Shown here: positions 31,242-42,900 of the stretch, in pieces
Numbering within the stretch: the stretch's first letter is position 1
Layout of the letters: each line of letters starts with the position of its first letter
DNA from: Amanita rubescens
Lineage: Eukaryota; Basidiomycota; Agaricomycetes; Agaricales; Amanitaceae
Reading direction: 5' to 3'
NCBI GenBank assembly: GCA_015039365.1
Contig: WION01000021.1
Location: 124,001-188,000 of the forward strand
DNA length: 64,000 nt
Position numbers and translations under genes: made by a program
Notes under the pieces: model-generated
Seen by the model: only the letters and a program-made list of their open reading frames with translations
Database searches by the model: none
What the model was told of the DNA's origin: nothing

Positions 31242-32210
31242 ATGTCTGGTTCTGCCGCCACCAAGCTTAAGTACTGTGGCAGAACGAACTGCGAAAACAC
31301 CCCAAACCACGTCTGCAGCAGATGCAAACATGTCTGGTACTGCGGACGTACCTGCCAACAAAGTGACTGGTCTATGCACAAACGTTACTGCCCAGGACTC
31401 GCAACCGGGTCATTAACACACTACTTCCCCAGGTCCCCCAAACTCTCAGCCAGCCAAACTAAATTCCTCACCACATCCTGGGTCATCGATCTCTCCGTGC
31501 AGAACCTTATCCCTAGCACCATTAACAGCGATTGGACCGTCTCCGAATTTCTTACCATCGCTCCTCCTACCCGTGGAGTTCTACTCACCCACCAGCCCCT
31601 CGTAGACCGCTTTCGATGGGGCCAGAACTCCACGCTTTGTCAATACCTGACTGGCCGCCGGGATGGGTATGTCGAGATCTACCCATCCGGTTATGACTAC
31701 GATCTCACACATACCCTCTATCATGTCTCTCCTGGAAATTCTGAGCGCACCGTGCCGACCTCAGAGCTGACGATCGATGGGGTCGAGTTGGTGGGGATAG
31801 CGAAGCTGACCGAACCAGAAATGGCGGCGTACCTCGAGGCGGTGGTGAAGCCCGCAAAGCTGTCTCGAGTGGCGTACGTTGTGTCTGCGGGCTCACATAA
31901 ACTGGATCACTTTGTCGAGCCGCAGATGAATAGGACTAATAGCCACTACATGCACAAGCGAGATCCAACGCAGGAGGACAGACATGATTTTGACACTTTG
32001 CAGGAATTTCGGAGGATGGGTCTGAGGTTGACGTCCCCGAGGGAAGACTGGGTTAGGGAATGTGGGGTGGATTGGACAGAGTTCTTTTTCGCCAAGGAAG
32101 GGAATGTGGCGGAGACTCAGAGTGGCGAGATAGAGTATGGAAAGGGGCCAAAGTTTGATACGGCGTTTGCGGATTATTGGAAGTATATGGCATCAAAGTC
32201 TGATTCTTAG
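31242..32210 (+). CDS. MYND zinc-finger protein
   Basis: An intronless frame of 322 residues from ATG 31242. Residues about 12-50 hold a complete MYND zinc finger: CGRTNCENTPNHVCSRCKH, then WYCGRTCQQSDWSMHKRYC, giving the C-x4-C, C-x2-C, C-x3-C and H-x3-C ligand pairs. MYND fingers mediate protein-protein contacts in regulators. The remaining 270 residues form a single domain with no family that I recognise (contains RWGQNSTLCQYLTGRR and RREDW-like segments). The first upstream in-frame codons lack an ATG, so this start is preferred. The frame is undamaged. Confidence 0.85.
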   Translation: MSGSAATKLKYCGRTNCENTPNHVCSRCKHVWYCGRTCQQSDWSMHKRYCPGLATGSLTHYFPRSPKLSASQTKFLTTSWVIDLSVQNLIPSTINSDWTVSEFLTIAPPTRGVLLTHQPLVDRFRWGQNSTLCQYLTGRRDGYVEIYPSGYDYDLTHTLYHVSPGNSERTVPTSELTIDGVELVGIAKLTEPEMAAYLEAVVKPAKLSRVAYVVSAGSHKLDHFVEPQMNRTNSHYMHKRDPTQEDRHDFDTLQEFRRMGLRLTSPREDWVRECGVDWTEFFFAKEGNVAETQSGEIEYGKGPKFDTAFADYWKYMASKSDS

Positions 32211-32269
32211 GCAAAGAATAAGGGTAGTAGTTTCTTCTATATGCGAACGGGGTATGGAGTATTTATGCG

Positions 32270-32430
32270 TAGCGCGGGGGTATCCAACACCTTTCTTGAC
32301 TTCTCAGGTTCAGACCCGACCCACACAAGTTACAACCAATGTCATTCGTCTCGTCTCTGGCATGGTATCAATTTAACACTTGAATGTAGTCATTGGTTGG
32401 GAGGATAACGGTTCTGACAACTAAAAGGAA
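32270..32430 (+). pseudogene. Ricin-type lectin relic (exons 1-2 fragment)
   Basis: About 150 bp match lectin C from TTTTCTTGACTT(C)TCAGG through the first intron to TCATTGGTTGGGA, with an inserted AGG and a TAA after GACAAC. The ATG and everything after the micro-exon are missing. It lies 340 bp upstream of lectin B. Confidence 0.7.
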
Positions 32431-32767
32431 GTTCAATAGAGCGGGAAACCCTATTTCTTCTTCTTCGTGCAAGTCAGATTTTCGAAGCGTCGGCGTTGAC
32501 ATGAACTTGGAGCAGGCGAACCGATTATCCAACGATCCAATGACCGTCATGGCGCAAGATGCTCTCCAATACTCGTTGGCTGGCGGACAAGGTTCGATTC
32601 TGTACGCATGTTCAACAACATCAGGGCTATATCGTATCGCAGTATCGCCTTCATCAATGTTTCAGCGGAAACTTACCCCTATATCTTCGGAGATATCTAT
32701 TATTATGACTGGGTATAAATGAAGGCGCATCAGACAAGATCAGACACTGGCATAGTTGGAATCTACC
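32431..32767. other. Intergenic, no gene seen
   Basis: The 340 bp between the lectin relic and lectin B contains no supported feature other than presumed promoter sequence. Confidence 0.4.
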
Positions 32768-33371
32768 ATGGAAACGGTGAAGAACGGCTGGTATCAGATT
32801 ATCAATGTGAAGAGTGGCACTCTTTTGGACTTGTCTGGGACAGACCAGACCTACAGTACGTCGACGCTATTCTTCTCTGATACGATATGAATCTAAGCCC
32901 TTGAATGTATAGTCATTGGGTGGCGCCACAACGGCGGCAACAACCAAGAGGTCTGTTCAGGATCCTTACGCTAACCAATTGATCGATTCTGATGCTAGTC
33001 GTCCATTAGTGGTACGTTCATTACAACCACGAAAATGGCTTGTACACAATTAAGAATCACCGCTACGAAAAATACCTTAACTCTATGGAGCCTCGGCGTG
33101 CAGGTGTTATAGCGAAAGGAACCATGAGCATATGCGAGTGGAAAATATCGACAGGCGAATCAGGTAATGATTACAGGTACTGTACACCATCAGATATGTA
33201 TGCGCTTTCGGAACTGATTTTCTAACGATATACAGGATCGTTGTCCCTAATACGGAATTGCATCTCGTGTTGACCGACAATGGGAGCTCCAGGGATGGTA
33301 CTTCGATCGCGATCGCAGACAAGTCGCCAGAGAAGAATCAGCTTTGGAAGTTTAAGTGGATCAGAGATTGA
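32768..33371 (+). CDS. Ricin-type beta-trefoil lectin (lectin B)
   Basis: ATG 32768 gives METVKNGWYQIINVKSGTLL, with exon 1 ending at SGTDQTY. The 38-nt micro-exon encodes IIGWRHNGGNNQE and the intron again precedes W (WYVHYNHENGLYTIKNHRYE). Further exons give GNDYR / IVVPNTELHLVLTDNG and KNQLWKFKWIRD before TGA 33369-33371. It is in the same orientation as lectins A and C, suggesting tandem duplication. Divergence from its neighbours is high in surface positions while the NQxW positions are kept. Complete and apparently functional. Confidence 0.75.
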
Positions 33372-34497
33372 GCTGAAGTATGCATGTTTGACAATCAAGT
33401 TACATTTGTAATTGAAGATTTCGAGAACAGAAAGGCCCTGGATCGGGCTATTGCGATTGCCTTTGAGGCACGTTCATCGGACTCCATCCGTGATTCACTC
33501 TCCGTGGCTTGCATGCATGGGAAAGTGATTGGAACCTGAATAAGTATAGACCTGGAGGATTGAGGCAGATGGAAACAAGAGCTGATCAAAAATGTGTTCC
33601 GGAGAATGTCGTGTCGACACGTGTGGCTTGCAAACATAACCAAATAGAGGACACTGACGTCCGTCTGGCATGCCGACACACTCAGGCTAATGCAGAGACA
33701 CTGGATTGTATCGTAGGTTAACGAACTCCCATTTACACGCGTTGAAACTTACAGTTTCTTCTCCAGAAGAATGACGATCACAAAGGCCTAGTGATATTAG
33801 AATTCCCATTGTCTACAGCTGGCTTTAGTGCGTATTGGGATAGGACACAGGTGGGACTAGATTTCATTCGTTTGGTTCAGTGGGATACTGATGTTTAGTT
33901 GCCCATAGCTCGGCTTCGCAGGCGAAAATGACCAGGTTCATCATCGACTCCCACCCTGGCGCGATTGAATTTTACAAGCCCTTGGACGTTAGCTGTGAAT
34001 AACTCGTCCTCGTCCTTCCCATATCAGTTGCTCCCATGCTCAAATGGGTTCCTGAATCGCACACGGATGATGTTACTCGCCTCTCGCTCACTTCATTTGC
34101 CAGTTATGGTGTCATGACAAAGGTGGTAAAGTGGGGCATGTCGCTTCTTCCCAAACGAAGTTCAAGCATCAAATATCGGTTTAATGTGGGGTTAGAGCGG
34201 AGAGAAGGCCTAAAGCATCTTGGATTGTTTCGTCGGCGTCAACAAGAACTCGCAGTTCGGAATGGTATAGGACTGCTATAGCCTATCCCGCAAGATACTT
34301 CAAGTATTGTTGTACTGGATAGCCGATCGACGTTGCTCGTGATCGTCAACGAACAGGTGACGCGCCAACATCTCCCGTCTAAAACTATCTCACTGTTAAT
34401 CTCCACAGACTTCACGTACATGTTCTCGGGGAATGTCCATTATTCGGTTCATCGAATGAAATGAGAGAAGGGCATCGATAGCTGCATACAGCCCACC
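33372..34497. other. Intergenic, possible coding relics
   Basis: Around 33770-34010 two short protein-like stretches (GLVILEFPLSTAGFSAYWD and MTRFIIDSHPGAIEFYKP) are separated by a plausible GT-AG intron, and an 81-codon frame follows at 34036-34281. I cannot join them into a gene or name a family; they may be a decayed gene. Confidence 0.35.
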
Positions 34498-35094
34498 ATG
34501 AGCACACTTCCGCGTGGCGTGTATCATATCATCAATGTGAAGAGCAACACTTTTCTTGACTTGTCAGGTTCAGACCCGACCCACACAACAGGTATGTCAT
34601 TCCTCTCTTGTATGGTATCAAGTTTAATGCTTGAATGTAGTCATTGGTTGGGATAACGGTTCCGACAACCAAAAGGTGCGTTCCGAGTCACTACTATCCT
34701 GCTTACAGGCCAAGCCAACGCCAATATTCGTCTAGTGGTACATTTCATCAGATCGGGATAATGATCTGTACGTAGTACAGAATGTGCACTATGGCAAATA
34801 CCTTTACTTTTCTGGGGCGCTGCGCGAAAATGCGCCCGCCGTCGGAGTGAACGAGGAACAGTTGTGGAATATACGACCAGTCAAAGATGATCGAGCTGTG
34901 TTCAGGTACTTTGATGATTATATATATGCGTTCGAGCTGCCATGCTAACAAAACAAAGGTTCTTCATCCCCCGAACTCCATTCAATTTCGAGTTGAGTAA
35001 TGATGGGAGCAACAAGGATGGCACTCCGGTTGTGCTTGCGCTTCAGCGAGCGGTGAAAGAACAGACCTGGAGGATTGTGGCGGTCGAAAACTGA
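34498..35094 (+). CDS. Ricin-type beta-trefoil lectin (lectin C)
   Basis: ATG 34498 begins MSTLPRGVYHIINVKSNTFL, exon 1 ending in SGSDPTHTT. The micro-exon (35 nt) encodes VIGWDNGSDNQK with the following exon starting WYISSDRDNDLYVVQNVHYG. Later exons read VFR / FFIPRTPFNFELSNDGSN and KEQTWRIVAVEN before TGA. All donor and acceptor sites are intact. It lies 158 bp upstream of the DAP1-like gene in the same direction. It is the closest match to the relic at 32270, so it is the probable source of that fragment. Confidence 0.75.
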
Positions 35095-35252
35095 GGGTTG
35101 ATGGACATGAGATGTAGCCTGACACGGGTTGCGTATATAATTGTAAATGCATTGGAGGTGCTGCCATCGGGCATTTACCCGGTGTCGGCTACCTCTGGCC
35201 CGGGCCAGTTGAACGCGTGACCATGGTCCTTTTGTGACCGCACACGACGACG

Positions 35253-35947
35253 ATGAGCTTCAAGTTCCTGACCACGACATCTGGTGCCAATCTATCTAAC
35301 CCAATCAACACCGCCCTTCTGCTCTACATCCTCTACTCCGTCCAACGCATCATCTTCCCCCCGGTCTCGCGCCCCTCCAACCCAGTTCCTTCCGAGTTCA
35401 AAGCCGGATACACATGGTTGCCCAAATCTCATCCTCCTACCGTTCTTTTCAAGGATTACACTCCGAAAACATTGGCCCCGTTTGATGGAAAAGACGGGGG
35501 AAGGATTTTACTCGCCATTAATGGGACGGTGTTTGATGTGACAGCTGGCAGGAGTTTCTATGGACCTGGTAAGGCTGCGCAGTTCGGTTGCTCGTTCTGG
35601 GCCTGATAAACGTTTTTATAGAGGGTATGTATGGAAATTTTGCGGGGAGGGATGCGTCGAGAGGTATGGCTAAGCAGTCATTTGACTTGGGTAAGCGTCG
35701 TTGGCATATTTTCGCTTCTCCATCTTGATCCCCCCGTCATCACACAGACATGCTTACACCTCTCGACCAACCCATTGACAAGTTAACTGACCTTGTGCCA
35801 TCGGAGATGTACGTGTCGCTACTCTCAAAATGTGTGGTTCTAACGTGTCTCTCTTTCAGAGAGAACATGAAAGCTTGGTACGAACACTTTTCCAACAAAT
35901 ACATCGTATGTGGGAAGCTGGTCGAGAACGATGCTGCTTCCGCTTGA
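35253..35947 (+). CDS. MAPR/DAP1-like heme-binding membrane protein
   Basis: Exons 35253-35568, 35622-35690, 35748-35808 and 35860-35947 join to 177 residues. A hydrophobic segment near residues 17-33 (INTALLLYILYSVQRII) should anchor it in the ER. A cytochrome-b5-like MAPR domain follows: YTPKTLAPFDGKDGGRILLA, GTVFDVTAGRSFYGPEGMYG, GRDASRGMAKQSFD and a C-terminal EHFSNKYIVCGKL. This layout and length are those of yeast DAP1 and animal PGRMC proteins, which bind heme and support cytochrome P450 sterol enzymes. At least three dead copies of the gene lie in the window, so this is the surviving parent. Confidence 0.85.
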
Positions 35948-36175
35948 ATTCGTATATATGTACATCGTGTAACACGGTTTCTTGATCACAATTGTCTGCT
36001 CCAGGTGATGTATGAGCCCATTTCAACATGCAATAATAGTACATCTTTAATTGTTGGTGGTTTCTGACTGATGCTCAGCTTCTGAGTCTTGAGACTTAGA
36101 ATTGGAACAGAGACTAGAGTTGTAGAAGATGGTATCATCGTGGGATGTTCCTATGGATAGAAGTTAGCCTGTGTG
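35948..36175. other. 3' flank of the DAP1-like gene
   Basis: No feature is supported. Confidence 0.35.
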
Positions 36176-36274
36176 GACTGATTAGTGTTGCCACAGCTTG
36201 AGTTGACATTTTTCAATTTTTTTTTGATCTTACAGCTTGAATAAAATTGTGAAAAATCTGAGAAAATTTGACAT
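36176..36274 (+). repeat. Left arm of a 100-bp inverted repeat
   Basis: The stretch with TGTTGCCACAGCTTGAGTTG and the poly-T run is the reverse complement, with few differences, of 38403-38512 (for example TTGAATAAAATTGTGAAAAA in both). The arms are about 2.1 kb apart and face inward, as terminal repeats of a DNA element would. No transposase is found between them. Confidence 0.6.
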
Positions 36275-37010
36275 GATTCCGAGGCCGTAGTGAAACGTAG
36301 GTCTCGGTTTTATAATCTGAAACGACTCTCCATTCTTGTTCCCGTTAAACGCCGGCACATTCCGGATTATATAATCTGCATTACCTTGCTCGGCAAGGTT
36401 TCTCGCGCCCCCTTAATTCGTGTCCTATCAGCTGACCTACTATGCACTTCTGACTTCCCACATGAGATTTCTTTGGTACCATTCCTGATTAGCAAGAGCT
36501 ACCGTTGCGCAGCTCTCTTAGGCATTGACGACGATCGTGCACCATGCGTCACACAATTGTGACCCGTGACCGCTGATATCCGACACACGCCATAAACCGT
36601 TATCTTCCCCTCCATCGTTCATCTCCTTCCTCACGCTCTCCCACTCCTTTTCTCCATTCAGTACTCGCCAACTGGCAACGATGGATGATGAAACTTCCGG
36701 AAAATGAGACAGTGTGACATGCGCTCAATGGCCCGCAACAACGGTTGCCCTACCCGCCCCACTTCTCTCGTCTTGTCCTTATCCACCTACCTGGTATCGT
36801 CAAGTGTTACAGGCTACTAATCGTGCCTTAGCCGCAAATGAAACGGTTCGATCTGTAAGTAATCACTACCTCGAGCGGTTGCGACTCAATGAACGCATAT
36901 AGTGACGATTTTGACTTCTATCTGCTGCTCTCTGTAGCATACCAGTGCCTATGTACATCCTGCGCATACCTACTAGTGCACATATAGCGATGTTTTTTAC
37001 ACCGCTGCTT
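36275..37010. other. Non-coding interior between inverted repeats
   Basis: Mixed GC content without supported genes; short frames only. Confidence 0.4.
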
Positions 37011-37960
37011 CCCAGGTGAGCTACATGAAATTGGTTTCGACATTGCTAACCCACCACCTAGCCCTTCGCCACTCATTTACGCTCGTTGCACCTCACAACA
37101 TCCGCCGGCACGTCACTCCCCATCACATCCCAGGTGAGTCACGTAAAACCGTTTTTGGACATTTCTGACCCACCACCCCACCCTCAGCCTCCGTCACTTA
37201 TTAACACCCCATTGCACCTTCCCGCTTCCGCTTGCACCCTCCCGCTCTCCGTCTCTCTCCGTTATTCCCTACCAAATATCGGTTAAGCCACATCAACCCG
37301 TTTTTGTACGTTTCTGACCCACCACGCCCTCCCACTCTCTGTCGCTCCCCACTGAGCCCGACGTAGGATTCATGTCTTCTCGTAATCACTCTCCCGTGAA
37401 GTCTATTTTCCATCGCTCCTCTTTTTCCTGCCGCCACTCAACGCATCCCAGGTAAGCCACTGACAAGTTATTTTTGCCCTCCCACCACTCAATTACACCC
37501 CGTCACGCCCTTGACTACATCAACATACATACATCCCGTGCATTTAAAATGCACATAGAGCGACCCCGCCGCACCCCTAGTGAGAGACGTGAAAATTGTT
37601 TTTGATGTTGCTAACCCCCCTCCCTCGCCCTCTGTCAGGTATCCACGCCCATTGCACCCCATTGGCATTCACCTGCATCCACGCACCCTGTCGCTCTCCG
37701 CCGCACCCCAGGTGAGTCACATCAACCTGTTTTTGGAAGTTTCTGACCCACCAACCCCCTCCCTTGCCCTCCACCACATCCAGTTGCACGCCGCATCCAC
37801 CCGCAATCTCCCACTCTCCCTCCACCACATCCAGTTGCACACCGCATCCACCCGCAATCTCCCACTCTCTGTCGGTCCCCACCAAATATCAGTCTCTTTC
37901 AAGATATCACTGTCATCGCTTGCTGCTGTTCGCACTTATTCACGCCCATTGCTACACGTT
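37011..37960. repeat. Degenerate minisatellite with splice-donor-like units
   Basis: A C-rich tandem array with units of roughly 110-150 bp. Each unit contains a block like CAGGTGAGTCAC followed by a variant of GTTTTTGGACATTTCTGACC and CCACCACC; copies are seen near 37015, 37130, 37290, 37450, 37590 and 37710. A 52-bp segment (CCTCCACCACATCCAGTTGC ...) is directly repeated almost perfectly at 37767-37868. Proline-rich frames arise from the C-rich repeats and are not taken as genes. Confidence 0.7.
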
Positions 37961-38234
37961 CTCACCTGTCATTTCTCACCGCAACTTGTGTTTAAGTATG
38001 ACTGACTGCATTCATATTCAATTCATCACATACTATTATTGGTAGTTTATCAATGCACACAATTGCTGTATTCAGATAGATAAAAATAGAAATATTTATG
38101 AATATAGTTGAAGCCGAATTTCTATAATAAATACTACATAGTACTGCCACGAATCGTGCGTCCGTTGATTAACCTATCATGAGAAAAAACAGGGCCTCGG
38201 ACGTGCCACTTGGTGGCCCACATCTACAAGTAGA

Positions 38235-38403
38235 TGAGCTCCTGGCAAAACTGGGGAGTTACTTACAGTATTGGCACTTTGGCAGATTTCCAGTATTTAG
38301 GTCAGGAGCTGCAGCTCAAAACAGAGCCACAAGTCAATCCCTGAATGCATTAGTATTGGGGTTCTGCCAAAGTGCCAATAAGTAGCCCCCAGTTTTTGAG
38401 CTA
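38235..38403. mobile_element. MITE-like palindromic element
   Basis: Inverted arms of about 35 bp: AAAACTGGGGAGTTACTTAC...ATTGGCACTTTGGCAGA at 38248-38287 pairs with TCTGCCAAAGTGCCAATAAG...CCCCAGTTTT at 38362-38396. The spacer is about 75 bp and has no coding capacity. GAGCTC/GAGCTA lie just outside the arms. Size and structure fit a miniature inverted-repeat element nested next to the right arm of the 36.2-38.5 kb inverted repeat. Confidence 0.6.
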
Positions 38404-38512
38404 GTCTACCACATCAAATTTTCTCAGATTTTTCACAATTTTATTCAAGCTGAAAGATCAAAAAAAAATTGAAAAACATCAACTCAAGCTGTGGCAACAC
38501 TAGGACTGATCA
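38403..38512 (-). repeat. Right arm of the 100-bp inverted repeat
   Basis: Reverse complement of 36176-36274. The MITE-like palindrome adjoins its inner end. Confidence 0.6.
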
Positions 38513-39960
38513 TACTACTAAATGTTGTAAGGGATCTTGAGCTGACTGCTAGGCAACAGCTGTCATAGTATCCTATAAAGTGGGGCCGCGCAATCCCGGT
38601 TCAAGTCACGTGACTGCCTTTTTGGGAAAGTATCCAAATTTGGTCAGTTTATTGTCCCACCTGTTATTCAAGCAATTCTTGATGGTTTTATCCCATTTTT
38701 TTCTGTGTTCAAGTCAGTGACTATACTGTATGTACATGTAAAAAATACCTATAGTCAAAAAACTGCCATATTTTCATTCAGGAGACCATATTAAGCACAA
38801 TCTCTCCTCCAATTCAGAGCAGAGAAACAGATGGGGCTAGATTATTATATCATAACACAGTGTACAATGATCTATTAGTTTATTTACATTTAATAGATAC
38901 TACAGATGCTTGCCAGATAGCAAAACACAGCAGCACCAAACTTGATTGCAATTAAATTGCAATTTTTGAATTTCTGACTGCAGTCATGGTTCTGAGGCCC
39001 CAATGTATGCATTTCACCATGGAAACCATTCAATATAGTCTGTAGACCATCTGGGTACCCGAATCAAGCTGCCAATCACCAGAAAGGCAAAGCTGAATTG
39101 AATATGCCCGATTTGGACAGCTCCAGCACAGCCACCACCACCCAAATGAATCATAGCAAATGCATTGCTACAACATTCCACAAGCATTTCTGCAACTAAT
39201 TTTGGCAGACATATATGCTTCTATTCATGCTGTCATCAGATTGTTCTGAGCAGAATTTTATTTTTATTTGAATTAAGGACCGTAAAGTCAGTAATTTAAC
39301 CATATCTCAATGGAGATTTACAAAAAAAGAATTGTGTTGAGAACAATCTCAAGATAATTAGGTTTAAAACATTTTGTTCACTCAAAGTTTTCCTCTCTGT
39401 GGACAGAGGAATGCTGTAGTGATGTATTTGTAAACTGGGACAACTTTTGCAGCCATGCGAGGCCGTGGGAATGTTTACAAATATGTCTATTTTTGGTAAC
39501 AATTGCCCGCACCCATATAAAGAGATCAGCCAAAGCATAGATAACTTGACCTACAACTTCTGCATTCTTGGCAAAGTTGTCAGGCCTAGGTGGCAAAGCA
39601 GAGTCATGGACAGTGACTTTATTGCCAGGTTTGTGAACATTTTTTACAGTTGAAGACCTTTCTTCTCTTGAATGGCAAATATTTGAGAATGGTACAAGGC
39701 TGTTGAATACTTGAATTTGCCAGCATTTATCTGTTCAACTAGTATTTCCACATTGGATTAAGTAATTTAGATTGCTTATGACTTAACTTGGTTAATATGG
39801 GCTGCTGGTGCACATGGCACCAGGTCCAAGGCCTGCTTCTAAATTAGCCATTGAATGTGTCAACATTAGTTGCAGAGGCACCACATATGGATGGGTGCTG
39901 AAATCATAGTTATTTGTCTTATACTTGAATTCTCTACATGATGGCTGAAGCTCAACTATA
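38513..39960. other. AT-rich spacer downstream of STAND gene 3
   Basis: About 1.4 kb of AT-rich DNA with only short frames. A few stretches near 39.8-40.0 kb continue an open frame past the STAND stop (VELQPSCREFKYK), perhaps a former terminal exon, but no basic tail exon like those of the other STAND genes was found. Confidence 0.35.
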
Positions 39961-42900
39961 TTAATAAAAGCCTGGCATTCCTTGACACAATTGATCATCC
40001 CTTCCTGTTTGTATCCTGCCAACTTCATTAGGCTCCAACATTTCCCTGAAGAAAATTGTAGTTGGATGCTGGGATCCCATCCTAACTTCCATCAACTGGG
40101 CAGCTTGAGAAAGTAAATCATTACTCTCCTGCAACCTGCCCTGGTTCCTGTATGTGGATGCTAGATTAGCAATGCTGGTAAGAGTGTCTGGGTGCTGTGA
40201 TCCAAGCTTTTCTTTCCTTGCCTCCATGACTTCTACATCCAGCTTCTCTGCCTCATCCCACCTCCCCTGCTTCCTGTATGTGGATGCTAGATTAGCCATG
40301 CTGGTAAGAGTGTCTGGGTGATGTGATCCAAGCCTTTCCTTCCTTGCCCCCATGACTTCTACATCCATCTTCTCTGCCTCATCCAACCTCCCCTGCTCCC
40401 AGTATGTGGATGCTAGATCAGCCATGCTGGTAAGAGTGTCTGGATGATGTGATCCAAGCTTTCCTTTGCTTGCCTCCATGACCTCTACCTGCAGCTTCCC
40501 TGCCTCATCCCACCTCCCCTGTTTCCTGTATGTGGATGCTAAATGAGCCATGCTGGTAAGAGTGACTGGGTGCTGTGATCCAAGCCTTTCTTTCCTTGCC
40601 TCCATGACTTCTACCTGCAACTTCTCTGCCTCATCCCATCTCCCCTGGTTCCAGTTTGTGGATGCTAGATTAGCCATGCTGGTATAAGTGTCTGGGTGCT
40701 GTGATCCATGCTTTCCTTTGATTGCCACCATGACCTCTACCTCCAGCTTCTCTGCCTCATCCCACCTCCCCTGGTTTCTGTATGTGGATGCTAGATTAGC
40801 CATGCTGTTAAGAGTGTCTGGGTGCTGTGATCCAAGCTTTCCTTTGCTTGCCTCCATGGCTTCTACCTGTAGCTTCTCTGCCTCATCCCATCTCCCCTGA
40901 AAGCTGTATGTGGATGCTAGATGAGCCATGCTATAAAGAGTGTCTGGGTGCTGTGATCCAAGCTCTTCTTTGCTTGCCTCCATAACTTCTACCTGCAGCT
41001 TCTCTGCCTCATCCCACCTCCCCTGCCTATTATATGTGGATGCTAGATTAGCTATGTTGTTAAGAGTGTCTGGGTGCCTTGATCCAAGCTTTCCTTTGCT
41101 TGCCTCCATGACTTTTACCTGTAGCTTCTCTGCCTCATCCCACTTCCCCTGACAGCTGTATGTGGATGCTAGATTAGCCACGCTGTTAAGAGTGTCTGGG
41201 TGCCATGATCCAAGCTTTCCTTTGCTTGCCTCCATGACTTTTACCTGTAACTTCTCTGCCTCATCCCACTTCCCCTGCTTCTTGTATGTGGATGCTAGAT
41301 GAGCCATGCTGTTAAGAGTGTCTGGGTGCTGTGGCCCAAGCTTTCCTTTGCTTGCCTCCATGACTTCTACCTGTAGCTTCTCTGCCTCATCCCACTTCCC
41401 CTGATAGCTATATGTGGATGCTAGATCAGCCATGCTGGTAAGAGTGCCTGGGTGATGTGATCCAAGCTCTGCTTTGTTTGCCTCCATGACTTCTACCTGC
41501 AGTTTCTCTGCCTCATCCCACCTCCCCTGGTCCCTGTATGTGGATGCTAGATGAGCCATGCTGTTAAGAGTGTCTGGGTGGTGTGATCCAAGCTTTTCTT
41601 TGCTTGCCTCCATGACTTCAACCTCAAGCCTCTCTGCCTCATCCCACCTCCCCTGCTTCCTGTATGTCAATGCTAGATGAGCCATGCTGTCAAGAGTGTC
41701 CAGGTGGTGCAATCCAAGCTCTTCTCTGCTTGCCTCCATGACTTCTACCTGCAGCTTCTCTGCCTCATCCAACCTCCCCTGGTTCATGTATGTAGATGCT
41801 AGATTAGTCAGGCTATCCAGAATGAATGGATGTTTTGGTGCAAGATTAGCTTTCCTTCTTTCCAGCATCCACATTGTTAGCTTTTCCAATTCATTCCAAC
41901 TCCCAATATGATCATATACAAGTGAAAATCGACCACATTCATCATCATAGTAGAAATTATTTAAATTCAGCTGTGCTGCCTGATTATTGATTGTTCTTAT
42001 GTGTGGTGTGAGCAACCCACAATATTCATAATTGTCAATCATATAGTCCAACTCCACAGAACAAGCTACAAATGCCTTTGTCATAAGAACCTGTTGATCA
42101 ATTTCCATCTTTGGGATTCTATTCCTGCTCCAAGAGTGGACTAATGGGTGAACTGAATAAAGTGTTCCACCACTCTTAATGAGTGAAAATGACAACAGCA
42201 CTTGAATTCCTAAATGAAATTTCATTTTATTCCATTCCCCCATCTCATCCAAGAACAAGACCTTAGGATTTAACATTGTTATTGAAAGTGGAAGACCAGG
42301 TTCCTTTTCTTCATCAATGTTTCTCTTCTTATAATTCTCTGCAGCATTTTTGAACAACTCTGTTGGTATATTCTCATGATGCAAAAAAGCAAATATCTGA
42401 TATAGAGTAATAGCACTCTCAGCTGCCATAGCTTCAGGATCTCTTTTTTGTGCAGCTCTTCTTTCAATTTCTTTCATTGAGATTTCCCAAGTTCCATAGG
42501 TGCAGGATCCATAATCAGATGCTCCTTTGAACAAAGGGTTAGACATTAATTGATCATGATTCTTGACATATAATTCCAGGTAGTCATCAAGGGGGCATTT
42601 ACAAGTTAGCATATATGCCCCAGCTTGGTCAATTGCAAGTGGAATCCCTCCCAGCTTTGAAATAAGTTGTTTGCCCATGGTTTGCATATTCCCTGATTCA
42701 TAATCAAGCCTAGCTGATTTTAATAGCAGAGATAATGCCTCTTCTTCTTCCATTTCAAGAACCTCCATTGTATTCTCTGTGATTCTCAACAATTCCAAAT
42801 TCCTGCTTGTTATCAAGATATTTCCTCCATTCCCAGGAGGGAGGAACCTTTCAACCACAAGGCATCCACTATCTGCATTATCATATATCATCAGCCAATT

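Noticed and set aside
37580..38045. Proline/Ser-rich frames on both strands
   Set aside because: Produced by the C-rich tandem repeat; they contain the repeat in all frames and have no consistent start or codon bias.
36176..38512. Complete cut-and-paste transposon between the 100-bp arms
   Set aside because: No transposase or transposase relic between the arms, and no target duplication that I can verify.
39792..40028. 78-codon frame after the STAND gene 3 stop
   Set aside because: Overlaps the STAND C-terminus in another frame; could hold a former terminal exon but no splice pair gives the basic tail.
40688..41911. Repeated plus-strand frames rich in Ser/Cys (SASSHLP)
   Set aside because: Antisense of the near-identical TPR repeats of STAND gene 3.
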